A stretch of 64,000 nt of DNA from Lactarius indigo. Its lineage: Eukaryota; Basidiomycota; Agaricomycetes; Russulales; Russulaceae. Below are positions 1 through 11,436 of the stretch, piece by piece. Location: the NCBI GenBank assembly GCA_025766275.1, contig JAFKAC010000070.1, positions 248,001 to 312,000 on the forward strand, written 5' to 3'. The first letter of the stretch is position 1, and every line of letters begins with the position of its first letter. The translations under genes and the position numbers were made by a program. Under the pieces are notes generated by a model that had not been told where the DNA came from, ran no database searches, and was given only the letters and a program-made list of their open reading frames with translations.

Positions 1-47
1 CTCAATGAGCTCATTAATGCTTCCCAAAGTCTGTGTGTTGACCTTGA

Positions 48-555
48 TGTTATGGTACGGACTCTATTATGCATCATGGATGACTCATGGCTGGTTATGA
101 CTACGGCCCAATAGTAGTATTAGTCATGGACTTTACATTGTATCAGTCAGCATAGTAGTTCACATGTGATTGTGACTCATGTATGACTCATTCCTAGGAT
201 AGCTGTACTAGGGTTTGAGCTAGTTATGCTATTGGTTCTCTACTATTCCAGCAGCGCTTTAAAGCCCGTGTGTATCTGTATAAATAGTTGCCCTAGAAGA
301 CCAAGAGTCCCCATCTTGGTCTTCTTCAATCCACCTTCTTGACTTGTTTTCTGTTTGCCTTAGTCTTTGACTAAGAGTACCTCCACTTCTGTCCACCAAG
401 GGACAGACCTTCTTTACCTGTGCTGCAGCATGTGCCAGTAGTGCCCCTGTTCAGCCTGTGTTGGGTTGACATGTGATCCCCATTTGCCTTATATTCATTA
501 AGTCAACTACGCCTATTCAGGGTCCAAGTCAGACTAATGCCGGTGGAGTGTAACA
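48..555 (+). repeat. 5' LTR of A1 (family A LTR)
   Basis: The sequence runs from TGTTATGGTACGG to GTGTAACA, with the TG...CA ends typical of LTRs. It aligns along its length with 26981-27485 and with the minus-strand LTR at 13256-14278. It holds a TATA box (TATAAAT, 279-285). The primer-binding site follows directly at 556. Confidence 0.92.
279..325 (+). promoter_or_regulatory. TATA box, hairpin and predicted transcript start of family A LTR
   Basis: TATAAAT at 279 is followed by a perfect 12-bp inverted repeat (295-306 with 314-325, loop of 7). The 11-mer ATCTTGGTCTT at 313-323 lies 34 nt after the TATA T, where fungal transcripts often begin. It is exactly complementary to the primer-binding site at 558-568. 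The hairpin and 11-mer recur in the solo LTRs at 26981 and 30421. Transcript start is inferred. Confidence 0.7.
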
Positions 556-570
556 TTAAGACCAAGATCC
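556..570 (+). other. Primer-binding site of A1 (predicted self-primed)
   Basis: Immediately after the LTR the sequence is TT, then AAGACCAAGAT (558-568), then CC. The 11-mer is the exact reverse complement of 313-323 in the LTR. This matches the Tf1 design, where the mRNA 5' end primes its own reverse transcription. Confidence 0.75.
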
Positions 571-672
571 TTCAAAGTGGTGTATTCGACCAGAGAACAG
601 TGGACGTCCTTTTGTCCTTATCATCTTGAATGATGAGGAGACCGCAATGTACCGACAAGATTCCTAGGAGTG

Positions 673-3115
673 GCTCAGTGGAGAGAATGAAGAGAAGATA
701 CCAGATACTTTGTAGAGTTTAATGGTCCCAACCATTTCCAACCCATTGAGTTCAATTTCAATCACCTTTGTTGGACCGAGGTTACTTGGAATCCCATAGA
801 CCATTGCTGGGATATTGTAAGACCAGCCAGAAGAAACTACAACTGCGACATCGACACATGCGAACTTAACAGTCGCACAGACTACGGTCCTATTGACAGA
901 CAAGCACAAGAACATACCGACAAAGGAATCAGTGGGGAGGAAGCCTCCGAAAGCCAACAATTGCCCAGTAGAGGAGTTACACCTGCAGAAGACGCCAGTC
1001 TAGGAGCTATTGGCAAACACATCATACGACAAACTGAGTCACTTACTATTCATCAAACCGAACCAGAAGTAATCCACATTCACAGCCCAGCAGTTGCAAT
1101 GGCCACTGCCACCATTACGCAAGAAGAGGTACAACTGACCACCGATGCAATCAATCAGATGGCCCAAGAAGAACAAAACCACATTGCACAAGAAGCATGT
1201 ACTATACTGGCACCTATCAACCCCCATACCGGTCACAGAATGACAGATGACGATGTGGCCATCCATCACGCCATTGGACCAGACATACCTGATCCACCTA
1301 GCAGAGGAGGCGGACCCCCTGGCAACTTACCAGGAGGAGGACCACCACCCCAAGGATTCAGAGGATATCCTGGAGGATTCCCTGGAGGACCACCAGGAGG
1401 AGGACACCCCAGAGGAGGATTACCAGGTGCAGGTCCCATCATTCCCCCCCAGAATAACAAACTAGCTGGAGAAGCACCTACAGTATTTGATGGAGAAAGT
1501 GCCAAAGTTAAAGCGTTCCTCACACAATGGCATGTCTACTGGGGCATGAATGCTGATGAAGGCATCATGGCCACACCATATCGACGCGCCCTACTCTTTC
1601 TTTCCTACATCAAAGGTGTTAATGTTAGCGAGTGGGTATTAGCCATGCTCACTTGGCTCAACGGCCAGATACAAGCTGGCATACCACAAACAAGCGAAGG
1701 ACTATGAAATGAAGTTACGTGCAGCTTCATACAGTGCTTCTGAAATACGATGGAACAAGAGCAAGCCCAATATGAATTGAAGAAAGGGCTTAAGATGATC
1801 GGGGGCAATCTAGATGAGTATTGCACACAATTTGAACAGCTAGTGCGATGTGCTCAGTATCAACTCAACGATCCCCAGACACTTGACCTATTCACAAGCG
1901 GATTACCCACCAAACTCTACTCCAAAGTGTACACTCTCAACTCTCCACACAACTATCGTGAATGGAAAGAAGCAGCAACCACTCATCAGCAATCAGCAGC
2001 AATACATGCATCTGAAAGCTATGCTCAACAAAGGAGCACCAAAGCAAGACCAACCACAACACCAATGTCAATGGCAAGGACCACCAAGGAGTTCCTGGCA
2101 GCTGAGAAATCTCCCTAGAGATCCAAATGCAATGGACACATCAGCAGACCAAATTCAAGGGCATTTAACAGGGGCAGAAGACATACTTGCCCCTTGACCC
2201 CCATATTGACCATGAGGAGGATTTTTACAAAGAGGAGGAGGACGCAATAATCAAAGGCCAGTCACCTGTTATAATTGCGGGAAAGACGGACACATGTCCC
2301 AAGATTGTAGACAACCATGGGGAGGCTATCAACCTCAAGCATCAACTAGTTGATATATCGACACCAACTACTGTTGATAAGTAGCCTGTATGCACTTAGC
2401 AGCTCTAGTGGACTTATAGATAATGGAATACAGGAGATTAGATTATTCATTTTGATCTGTACAATCTGGACTATGACATCACATGTATATGACATCATAT
2501 GGACTATTCCAGACTTACTATTGTACTATGTTTCCTTGTTCTACTTTTGTTCTTATCTTTATTATGATGTCACTATGATATCATCCTGCTCTGGACTCTT
2601 CTTGTTCTCATCACCTTGTTCTCTTTATATCCACTCCTTTGTGTCCTGTATAGAACAATGCGTCTTGTATTCTGTGACCAGGTGTTACTCACCTTGTAGT
2701 ACTGTCACTCCCTGTATGAGTATAAGTAGAGTACCATGTACGCTCCTGGTCCACATCAGTTCTCTCACTGTTGTGTGCCAGGTATGTTCCCTCCTCTCCA
2801 ATGTAACATCAGTTCTCTCACTGTTGTGTGTCAGACTTCTCTCTGCTTCACTACAAGACACTTCCCTGTTGCTGCTTCAAGCACCCCAGCATATCTCACC
2901 ACAGACTCTTCAGCCCTCTGTGAGTATGCCCTTCTAGTGTGCTGTTCATCAACTACCACCAGCAAGAACCTGAAGTCACCACCAGGGTGGTCCAGGAAAC
3001 ACCCCCTCAACAGCACACCAGTGATTGGCTTAATGGGGTAGCAGGAGAATCAGACAACGTAAAAGACATTATCCTCCAACAGTTATGGAAGAAGGAGGGT
3101 TTTCAGGATGCCTGA
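673..3115 (+). pseudogene. gag: gag of A1, interrupted by a solo LTR
   Basis: Recognisable as gag by a Gly/Pro-rich stretch (about 1300-1440), a capsid-like region (1480-2060) and a CCHC zinc knuckle CYNCGKDGHMSQDC at about 2268-2309. Stops occur at 1705 (TGA where A2 has Trp TGG) and about 1741, with a frameshift near 2050-2110. The frame is then split by solo LTR2 copy A between D-T-N-Y and H-Q-Q-E; removing the LTR and one target-site copy rejoins it in frame. The frame ends at TGA 3113-3115, 9 nt after a GGGTTTT heptamer (3097-3103), and pol continues in the -1 frame. The N-terminal start is unclear because an early TGA (about 688) is shared with A2. Confidence 0.8.
2372..2951 (+). repeat. 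Solo LTR2 copy A, TSD actac
   Basis: The element begins TGTTGATAAG and ends GTTCATCA. Perfect 5-bp duplications actac lie at 2367-2371 and 2952-2956. It sits inside gag of A1. It contains a TATA box (TATAAGT, 2721) and two tandem copies of a CATCAGTTCTC-containing unit. No internal retroelement region accompanies it. Confidence 0.9.
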
Positions 3116-6100
3116 ACCCATCAGCCTGGGTGAGGGCAGTTAATTGTAACAGTGTAATCATGACTCGCTATTGTTCTATGAGAGTTCCAGTATCGATTCA
3201 CACCAGTTACACCATGGCCGACATACAAGCACTAGTTGACTCAGGAGCAACTCACTGCTTCATGAGACCCTCCTTTGTGAAAAGGATGGGGCTAGGGACA
3301 CGACAACTTGACGTCCCAAAGAAAATATGGAATATTGACAATACAGAAAAAAGATTGGGGCATATCACTCATTATGTTGATGTCAATGTTCAAACTAAAG
3401 GAATCCACAAGGAAATATGCTTCCTTATCACAGACATTGGCAATGAAGATATTGTACTAGGCTATCCCTGGCTTGCCATATACAACCTGCATATCAAATG
3501 GTTGCAAGCCACCATACACAAGGATATGCTTCCCATTATTATACAATCCACAAATCCCTGTATTAAACAAATTACACCGACAGTGGCCACCTCTTCCATA
3601 CAGGAAGATGAATACAAAGTTGTACATTCTTACATCGTCACTGATAAACAACGACAACAGTTTGAAGAGGAATGCCAAATCAGAGCAATGGCCATGGACT
3701 TGGCCATCGCAGCTCAGCAATACGTCACTAAAGCTGAGTTACCTCCTGAGTATTGTGAATTTGAACACCTCTTCAGTGAAGAAGTGTTGGACAGGTTTCC
3801 TCCCAGCAGGCCCTGGGATCATGCTATCAAATTCAAGCCAGGGATGGCTGACACTATTGACTGCAAAATATATCCAATGACCCAAGAAGAAGATAAAAAA
3901 CTGTGCAAATGGATCAATGAACAATTGAAAAAAGGGTATATACAACCCTCTAAGTCTCCATATGCCTCATCATTCTTCTTCATCAAAAAAAAGGACAGGA
4001 AGTTACAACCCATCCAAGACTATCAGAAGATTAACGTGGCACCATTCGCAATCAGTACCCTCTCCCTCTCATCTCCAACCTTATTACTGACCTCAGTAAC
4101 ACCCACATCTATACCAAACTCGACATTAGATGGGGGTATAACAACATATGCATTAAAGAGGGAGATGAAGAAAAGGCTGTGTTCAAAACACGATATGGAT
4201 TATTCGAACCAACAGTGATGTTCTTCGGCTTAACCAACTCTCCAGTGACATTCCAGACCATGATGAACTTTATCTTCAGGGAAATAATTGCCAAACATGA
4301 AAAGAGAGGGACAGTCATCCAGGTCTACATGGACGATATTGGTATAGCCACAGGACTTCAATACTTGCTCAAAGATCACATCAATGCAGTCAAGGACGTT
4401 CTCTGCATATCCACTGAGCATGACCTATATGATGAACAGCACACATAGAGATGATACTCACAGTGACAAAGGAGACTGTGGTGAGATATCAAAGGTGGCT
4501 GGAAGCAGCAACAGGGAGTCAGGCAAGTAAAGCAAGATGGTTGTCTGGCACACAACAGTGAGGAACTGATAATACATTGGAGAGGAGGGAACATACCTGG
4601 CACACAACAGTGAGGAACTGATGTGGACCAGGAGCGTACAAGCCTACTACTTATACTATACAGGAGAGTGACACTAGTACAAGAAAAGTAACATAGGATC
4701 ACAGAGTACAAGAGACGTTGTTCTACATGTGGGACAAAAGAGTGTGCTAATGGAGAACAAGGAGCATAGAACAAAGAGAGTCCAGAAGTAAATGACATCA
4801 TAATGATATCATGTTAAAGATAGAACAAAGGAAAGTACAAAGGCGTTGAATACAACGCAGAGTCTGGATCTATGATATCATAAGGTACAGTGATGTCATA
4901 CATGATGCAATGATAAGCGCTAGATTGTACAGATCAAATGTAAGTAATCTATAAGTCCAATTAATCTAATCTAAATCAGTCCATGCTGCAAGTCCGGTCC
5001 GTATGAGCCGCTAAGTGTGCAAGGGTCACTTATCAACACTATATTATAAACTTGAAAAGTGTCTTTTCCACTCTCTGCACATGGATTACCTGGGGGTAAT
5101 CCTTGAAAAGGGGGTGACACACATGGACCCTGTCAAAATTTCCAGTATCAAAGACTGGCCTACACCAACTAAGGTTAAGGACGTCTGCTCTTTCCTCGGT
5201 TTCTGCAATTTTTACCAACCTTTTATACAAGGATTTGCAACCAAAGCACAACCACTCAATAAACTCACATGAAAAGATGTCAAATGGCACTGGGGGACAG
5301 AGGAAGAGAAGGTGTTCCAAGACCTCAAGACTCTCGTCACCAGCAAACCCATTCTAGCGCACCCAGACCTCACTCAACAATTTGAACTAGAAGTTGACAC
5401 ATCAGGTTTTGCAACCAGCGCAGTTCTCCTTCAACACAAGGAAGATGGCAAACAACACCCCATCGGTTATTACTCTCCCACCCTCAATGAGGCAGAACGA
5501 AATTACGACATCTACGATCTCAAACTCCTGGCTATTGTCAAAGTGTTCCGCCACTGGAGACCCCTTCTAGCGGGCTCTCCCCACAAAATCAAAGTCTTTT
5601 CCGACCACCTCAACCTACAATACTGGAGATCACCACAAAAGATTAGCAGACATGTCACCAGGGAAGTACTTGAACTCTCAGAATAGAACTTTGAGATTCA
5701 TCATATCAAGGGAACATCCAATGGACGTGCCGATGCCCTATCATGAAGACTGGATTACGATCAAGGAGAAAATAACAACGAAGGAGTCACCATCCTACCA
5801 GATCATGTCTTCACACATGCCACTACTCTAAATAATTTGCGACATCCACACTGGAGACCGGAAATCCTACCAGCTGAAATGACACCCAAACATCCCCTTT
5901 ATGAACAGGACCCAGCTAAGTTAAAACCTTGGATTGATGCTCATAAACTAAAAGATATTGAGGGCACATGGTATAAGGAGGGACACTGAGTAGTCACTGG
6001 TGGTATCCACGACAAACATTTCATCATCGCTGCCCACCATGATTCCCCTGTCTATGGTCATCCAGGGATTAAACGTACCCTCCAACTTACTGAGCGACAT

Positions 6101-7296
6101 TACTGGTGGCCACAGATGAAGAACGATGTCATGGACTACATCAAAGGCTGTGCCGAATGCCAGCGTCATAAAGTCAACCTTCACCCCATTTGGGTGCCAT
6201 TACAACCCATCTACCCTAAACCAGAAGCTTTACTGTTCGAGACTATTGCCGTGGATTTTATTACTAAGCTTCCTACCTCCCGTGGCTATGACTCCATCTT
6301 GATGATAACGGATCATGATTGCACCAAAGCTGCCATTTTCATCCCATGTAATGAAGAAATAACAGCCAAGGGAACAGCCACCCTGTACATTTCTCATGTC
6401 TTTCCTCGATTTGGACTCCCCTCACGCATTATCAGCGACCAAGACCCCCGCTTAGCGTCCAAATTCATGCAGGAGTTATGCAAAATTCTTGGCATCAGTC
6501 AGAACATCTCAACTGCTTATCACCCTCAAACGGATGGCCAATCAGAACGAACAAATCAGTGGCTTGGACAATACCTCCGTTTTTGGGTAAATGAGCGACA
6601 AGACAATTGGGTCCACTATCTGCCTATGGCAGAATTCACACATAACAACTGGCCTAATGAAACCATGAGGGAGTCCCCCTTCTTTCTCTTATCAGGATTC
6701 AACCCTTGCGCTGATTGGACTGATAGGCCTTCTCCTATTCCACAAGTGTCGCTAAGGTTGGATCAGTTCAAACAGGCACAACAACATGCCTTCTCCTGCA
6801 TGCTCAAGGCACAGAAGTCATGGGTTAAGCACAAAGATACACCCAAGTTCAAAGAAGGTGATCTTGTGTGGCTTGAAGGGCACCACCTACATACACACCA
6901 GCCAACCGCAAAACTAGCCACAAAATGCCATGGACCATTTAAGGTTATCCAGGTGATGTCCCCTGTCAATTATCGCCTCAAACTTCCCACGCAGTGGAGC
7001 ATCCATGATGTCTTCCACATAGATCTTCTCACACCTTATCACAAAACACCCACGCACGGACCAAACTATCAGCGCCCACCTCCTGATTTGGTCGATAACG
7101 AAGAAGAATACAAAGTCGAGAAGATTTTAGACTCTCAGCAGTTCAGCAGAAGACATTGACTCCAATATCTTGTGAAATGGAAGGGCTACCCTGACTCAGA
7201 TAACCAATGGATAGATAAGGATGATGTATTTGCCGATGAAGCTGTGTGGGAGTTTAAACATTTGAACCCTGACAGAGAAACACATATAAGGGCTAC
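3085..7296 (+). pseudogene. pol: pol of A1: protease, RT, RNase H, integrase, chromodomain
   Basis: The -1 frame after gag gives protease (VDSGATH, about 3236), RT with LDIRWGYNN (after a frameshift near 4030-4130) and YMDD (about 4326), RNase H (EVDTSGFATSAVLL, about 5388), an integrase HHCC zinc finger (about 6030-6170) with the D,D,E core (AVDFITKLP; SDQDP; YHPQTDGQSERTNQWL), and a chromodomain (LQYLVKWKGY, about 7165). Chromodomains guide integration to marked chromatin in this group. Solo LTR2 copy B splits RT at H-D-L-Y. Stops are mainly TGA at expected Arg codons (for example about 5271, 5744, 5987, 7159), plus one TAG (about 5684). A full-length frame no longer exists. Confidence 0.9.
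4430..5038 (-). repeat. Solo LTR2 copy B, TSD ctata
   Basis: Read on the minus strand it begins TGTTGATAAG and ends GTTCATCA. Perfect duplications ctata lie at 4425-4429 and 5039-5043. Excising the element plus one duplication restores the RT reading HDLY-YKLEKC, matching HDLY-IKLEKC of element B. Confidence 0.92.
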
Positions 7297-7337
7297 CACC
7301 CAGCATGTTAAGTCCCCATCACCTCTTCTTCACCCCA

Positions 7338-8925
7338 TGTCCTCTACTTGATGCAATGACCAGCTCGCACTCCTCTCTACCCTTGTCAATGACTCCTCCA
7401 CCACCCTTGTTAACCCCAACTCCACCAACAATGCCACAGCTGATGGAACTGGTACCATCAACTGTACCACTGTGCAGCATGAGGACGATGGGCCTATCAC
7501 TGTTGAAGAATTGCACCAGACACTGCAATGATTCCCTATGCCCCTACAGGGAACTCTCAGCGACGATACAGCAACAACTCAACCAACACCACCGCCAATG
7601 TATGCCCTTACCAATCCAGACACTGGTGAGCCCGAAACCTTCATCACTGAAGACGAACTCTTTCAGCTTCAAGCAGCTGTCTCACACGGTGAAACTGCTG
7701 AATGCCATGCAGAAGTACGCACAAGAATGGAAGGAGACAGCGGTGCAGTGGCAGCAGGAGCAACTGCATATCACCACCTGCCGACACCAGATGAGGCAGG
7801 AGCGGAAGGAGTACTGGATGGAGTTGAGGATGAAGATGAGCTTGTCGACCATTATGATGAACAGCACACAAAGAGATGATACTCACAGTGACAAAGTAGA
7901 CTGTGGTGAGATATCAAGGGTGGCTGGAAGCAGAGGTGTACAGGGTGAGTTGCAGGTGAAGCAAAGAGGTCTGGCACACAAGCAGTGAGAACTGATGTTA
8001 TACATTTGAGAGACAGGAGGCTTACCTGGCACACAAGCAGTGAGAACTGATGTGGACCAGGAGTGTAGATGGTACTCTACTTATACTCCTACAGAGGGTG
8101 ACAGTAGTACAAGGTAAGTAATGCTAGTCACAGAATACAAAGGTGCTATTGTTCTACAAAGGGACAAAGGAGTGGACGCTTTGAGAACAAGGGAAAGGAG
8201 AACAAGGAGAGTCCAGAACTAGATGATATCATAGTGACATCATAATAAAGATAATACTAAGTAAAGAACAAAGGTGTTGAGTACAACGCAGAGTCCAGAC
8301 ATATGATGTCATAGAAGTACAGTGATGTTATATGTGACGCAATGATAAGTCCAGATTGTACAGATCAAACAGTATCTAATCTACAAGTCCTGTATATCTA
8401 ATCTAAAGCAGTCCATGCTGCAAGTCCAGTCCATATGAGCCGCTAAGTGCGCAAGGGTCACTTATCAACACATTACTCCATCAGGCATGCATTCCTTGAA
8501 CATGAATTCTACACTGAAGACCCAACAGCCACTCCCTTCCTCATCAATGCATCAGGGAACCCCCTGCACCAAGGAAGAGTCGCCATGGCACAAGCAGCTC
8601 GTTATACACCAATGGGCAAATGAGACCCAGCAACCCAAGCCGTTGTTCCTAAAGGGTTCTGGGTCAATTGAGGACCCAATTACATTCCGTTCCCGATCAA
8701 ATTCCCCAATGGACCGACGATACAAGCCTCCCACATACAGGTTATCTGAGGAGGAGACCCCCTCATACTTGGATTAGCTCCAGGGTTGGGCTTCCTTTAT
8801 GGTAAACCCCTCTATGCCACACCACACCTCCCAAAAGACAACCACACCATCATCCCTCACAAAGAATATTTCATGCTTCGTGACCATCACCCCACTGACT
8901 TGTTACTGACGCACATTGGGGATGT
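7338..8925 (+). pseudogene. Third ORF of A1 (after pol), truncated
   Basis: A frame starts after the chromodomain around ATG 7338 and continues across solo LTR2 copy C to 8925. It has a Pro/Thr-rich and acidic N-terminal part (EDELFQLQAA; DEDELVDHY), then a region alignable with ORF3 of element B (IPFPIKFPNG here, YPLQIPLPDG there; GFLYGKPLYATP here, HYGEAVYLSSL there). Stops at about 7350, 7530, 8621, 8669 and 8747 are all TGA. The C-terminal zinc-knuckle part is missing because the element ends at 8925. Function unknown. It is not an envelope gene: no signal peptide or membrane segment is visible. Confidence 0.65.
7855..8470 (-). repeat. Solo LTR2 copy C, TSD catta
   Basis: Minus-strand LTR2 with TG...CA ends. 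Perfect duplications catta lie at 7850-7854 and 8471-8475. It interrupts ORF3 of A1 between D-H-Y and S-I-R-H; the frame rejoins after removing 621 bp. Confidence 0.9.
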
Positions 8926-9480
8926 TGTTGGAACATGATAAGTACGTAAGGACCTTATCTATAGCAGTTACGACATTACAGTAACATGTTTACCATATTA
9001 GGCAAGTCAGGATACGTATGGTAGTGGGCGTATCATGTCTGGTGATGAGGAGAAGTCTCATGACTGTCTCAGAAGTGCAAAACACATCAGGTGTGTGTAA
9101 AAACGCGATATTGTGGATGCCTTTACTCATCACTTTTGCGCAAATGGACATGGTGGGGCCATAGAGCATAAATATCCTCCTATGGGGAGGGAGGCAAATA
9201 CAGAACTTCACCCCTCTTCACTTGTGCACACTCTCCCCTCTGAAACAGTCTCTCAACCTACTGCAAAGGTGAGAACGTCCCTCCTGCATGCTGCACTTTA
9301 GCCTGTAAAGGCTTTTGCTGCACAACAGGTTATGGGCCCTGTTACAGGGCTTGCCGTTGCACTTCTTGATGAAGTAGCATCCAGTGGTGGTGCACTCATA
9401 CTATCTGTATCTCCATTGGAAGAACAGATTTGTTATGAGACATAGCGAACAGACCCTGGAAGGTGCCCTGGTTCATAACA
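8926..9480 (+). repeat. LTR-like segment (LTR4), joins A1 and A2
   Basis: Begins TGTTGGAACATGATAAG, a copia-style LTR start, and ends CATAACA. A possible alternative end is at 9327 (CACAACA) followed by GGTTATGGGCC, which could be a primer-binding site. About 60 bp at its start recurs inverted at 40490-40549. No matching target duplication is seen (gatgt left, gaccc right). The left flank belongs to A1 and the right flank to A2, so it may be a recombination junction. Nothing in it is clearly coding. Confidence 0.4.
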
Positions 9481-10535
9481 GACCCAGTATTGTACTCTAG
9501 AGGAGTACACATGTCTGCAGGTCTGGTGACAGTTTGGCAGGTGTTACGGTTTCACCCTCCCAACCTTGGCAAACGGCGATACGACGGACGCAATCGCGAG
9601 GAGAAGAAGAAGATGACGAAGAAAAGGCTGAGATAAGCCATAAATCAAGAGATAAGTGCCCTGGCCCGCAAATCCATTGGACCTTCTGCAATGATGCACA
9701 GAATTGTAGGTTCCACCAGCCCGGATAAGAACAAAACCAACATCGCCCGTCACGTGACCCTGGCATGTGACCTGGCTAGAATGCACCGGAAGAGTCCAGA
9801 TGAGCTTGTGCCTGGCTGACTCATGTTTGATACCTGATGACTGAAACTGGCCGTGGATGACTCATAAACAATTACACTGTTACGATAAGGATGACTGATG
9901 CCTCATTCTGATTGGTTGACTGACTGTATGCTGACTGATGATTACACATTCTTGATGACACTCTTACTGTACGATTACTCACCCTAGGATCGCTGAGTTA
10001 GAACCTTACGATAGCTAAGGTATAAGTAGGGTAGCTTGTATCCCTGGTTTCTTAGCTTGAGATTTTGTGGAATTGTACCTGCTGTTTGTGGCTTTCCCTC
10101 TATCTTTTGAGCTGGGCTGTTTGCCACCCCTTTGGGCTGTCTGCTCATTCCCATTTCCTCTCTTATCTGCCATTCTCTGCCTCTCAGTACTTCTATCTGA
10201 TAGGAGGCTGCTAGTATTCTTGTCGACTAGGGGACGCCTTGGCTGTATTTGCCTCCCCCGTAAGTTGGCTGACGACTTGGGACATTGTACACCCACAGAA
10301 CCATCCAAGTCGGACACTACGTTTGGTACAAACGTAACAGCAGGGCTCTTTGAGCAGACATTGTTGAGCTTGCTGATGAGCTCTTTGTTGTTCAGTGGTG
10401 GTGGGAACAACAAGGTTTGGGGAGACAATGAGGGCGACAATGGTTTCAAGGAGTTCAAGGTGGTCACTGTGAGAGGTAGAAGGCATGAGAGGTGATGGGG
10501 ACTTATTGTGACAGGAGGTAGCCCTTACATGCACT
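9481..10535 (-). pseudogene. Start of ORF3 of A2, split by solo LTR3a
   Basis: Downstream of the A2 chromodomain the minus strand matches the start of A1 ORF3 at nucleotide level (shared AAGTCCCCATCACCTCT block) and gives a frame rich in Leu, Gln and Pro with EQQRAHQQAQQCLL. It is interrupted at 10339 by LTR3a and cannot be followed safely below 9481. Only the N-terminal third is present. Confidence 0.5.
9542..10339 (+). repeat. Solo LTR3 copy a, TSD gcagg
   Basis: The LTR runs TGTTACGGTTTCACC to ACAAACGTAACA, 798 bp. Perfect duplications gcagg lie at 9537-9541 and 10340-10344. TATA box TATAAGTAGG at 10021. A second, longer copy lies inverted at 37950-39094. Confidence 0.92.
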
Positions 10536-10559
10536 TCTCATTTGGGGTTTGAAACTTTG

Positions 10560-11436
10560 AACTCCCATACAGCTTTGTCAGCAAAGCCGTCATCCTTATC
10601 AACCCACTGACTGTCCAAATCAGAGTAGCCCTTCCATTTGACAAGATACTGCAGGCATCATCTTCTGCCAAACCACTGTGAGTCTAGAATCTTCTCAACC
10701 TTGTATTCTTCTTCATTATTGACCAAATCTGGCAGTAGGTGCTGATAATTTGGTCCATGTGTGGGTGTCTTGCAATAAGGTGTGAGAAGATCTATGTGGA
10801 AGACATCATGGATGCTCCACTGCATGGGAAGTTCGAGGTGATAGTTGACAGGAGACATCACCTGGACAATCTTAAATGGTCTGTGGCACTTGGCAGCCAA
10901 TTTCACAGTTGGTTGATGTGTGCATAGGTGGTGCCCTTTGGGGGGTCTCAGTCACTGATAACACATGAAGGAAGTCTGAATCAGGGAAAGACATGGGAAA
11001 TGTACAGGGCAGCTGTCCCCTCAGCCATTATCTCTTCATTACAGGGGATGAAAATGGCCACCTTGATACAGTCATGATCTGTTATCGTGAGAATGGAGTC
11101 ATAGCTGCATGAAACAAGAAGTTTAGTAATGAAGTCCACTGCAAAGGGTTCAAATGGTAAGGCTTCTGGTTTAGGATAGATGGGTTGTAGGGGTGCTCTG
11201 ATGGGATGGTGATTGATTTTGTGCCATTGGCACTCTGTGCAACCTTTGACATAATCTGTGATGTTGTTCTTCATTTGGGGCCACCAATAGTGTTGCTCCA
11301 TGAGTTGGATGATATGTTTGATACTGGGATGGCTGCAAACCAGGGAGTTATGATGTGCTGCAATGATAGTACTTTTGTCATGAATACCCCCAGTTACTAC
11401 ACACTGTTGCAGCAATGTGTCTTGGACTGCTTGCAT
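10560..11436 (-). pseudogene. pol: pol remnant of A2: integrase and chromodomain
   Basis: The minus frame contains the integrase zinc finger (HHNSLV...HYWWPQM...CTECQ), the first catalytic Asp region (AVDFITKL), then jumps from SD-stop-DP to KGHHLCTHQP, losing about 150 residues of the integrase core. The C-terminal part (FKIVQVMSPVNYHLELP) and chromodomain (LQYLVKWKGY, about 10640) follow. Upstream, gag sequence HQQEPEV runs straight into the integrase, so protease-RT-RNase H is a second deletion. It cannot be active. Confidence 0.85.

Larger units (their letters stand above)
48..8925 (+). mobile_element. Ty3/gypsy chromovirus A1 (family A), degenerate, no 3' LTR
   Basis: Order seen: 5' LTR, primer-binding site, gag with CCHC knuckle, protease, reverse transcriptase, RNase H, integrase, chromodomain, then an extra third ORF. 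This is the Tf1/sushi-like chromovirus layout plus one gene. Coding frames are broken by stops, frameshifts and three solo LTR2 insertions (2372-2951, 4430-5038, 7855-8470). The element stops inside ORF3 at 8925 where LTR4-like sequence begins, so the 3' LTR is missing. Element A2 (9481-14278, minus) and the solo LTR at 26981-27485 belong to the same family. Confidence 0.9.

Noticed and set aside
2350..2937. 195-codon ORF in LTR2-A, with related ORFs in copies B, D and G
   Set aside because: The frame runs across the TATA box and LTR end, is broken in copies C and E, and is simply stop-poor pyrimidine-rich LTR sequence.
7305..7988. 227-codon ORF in a second frame over ORF3 of A1
   Set aside because: The overlapping frame (EDELFQLQAA to DEDELVDHY) continues in frame across LTR2-C into sequence homologous to ORF3 of B, so it is the better reading.
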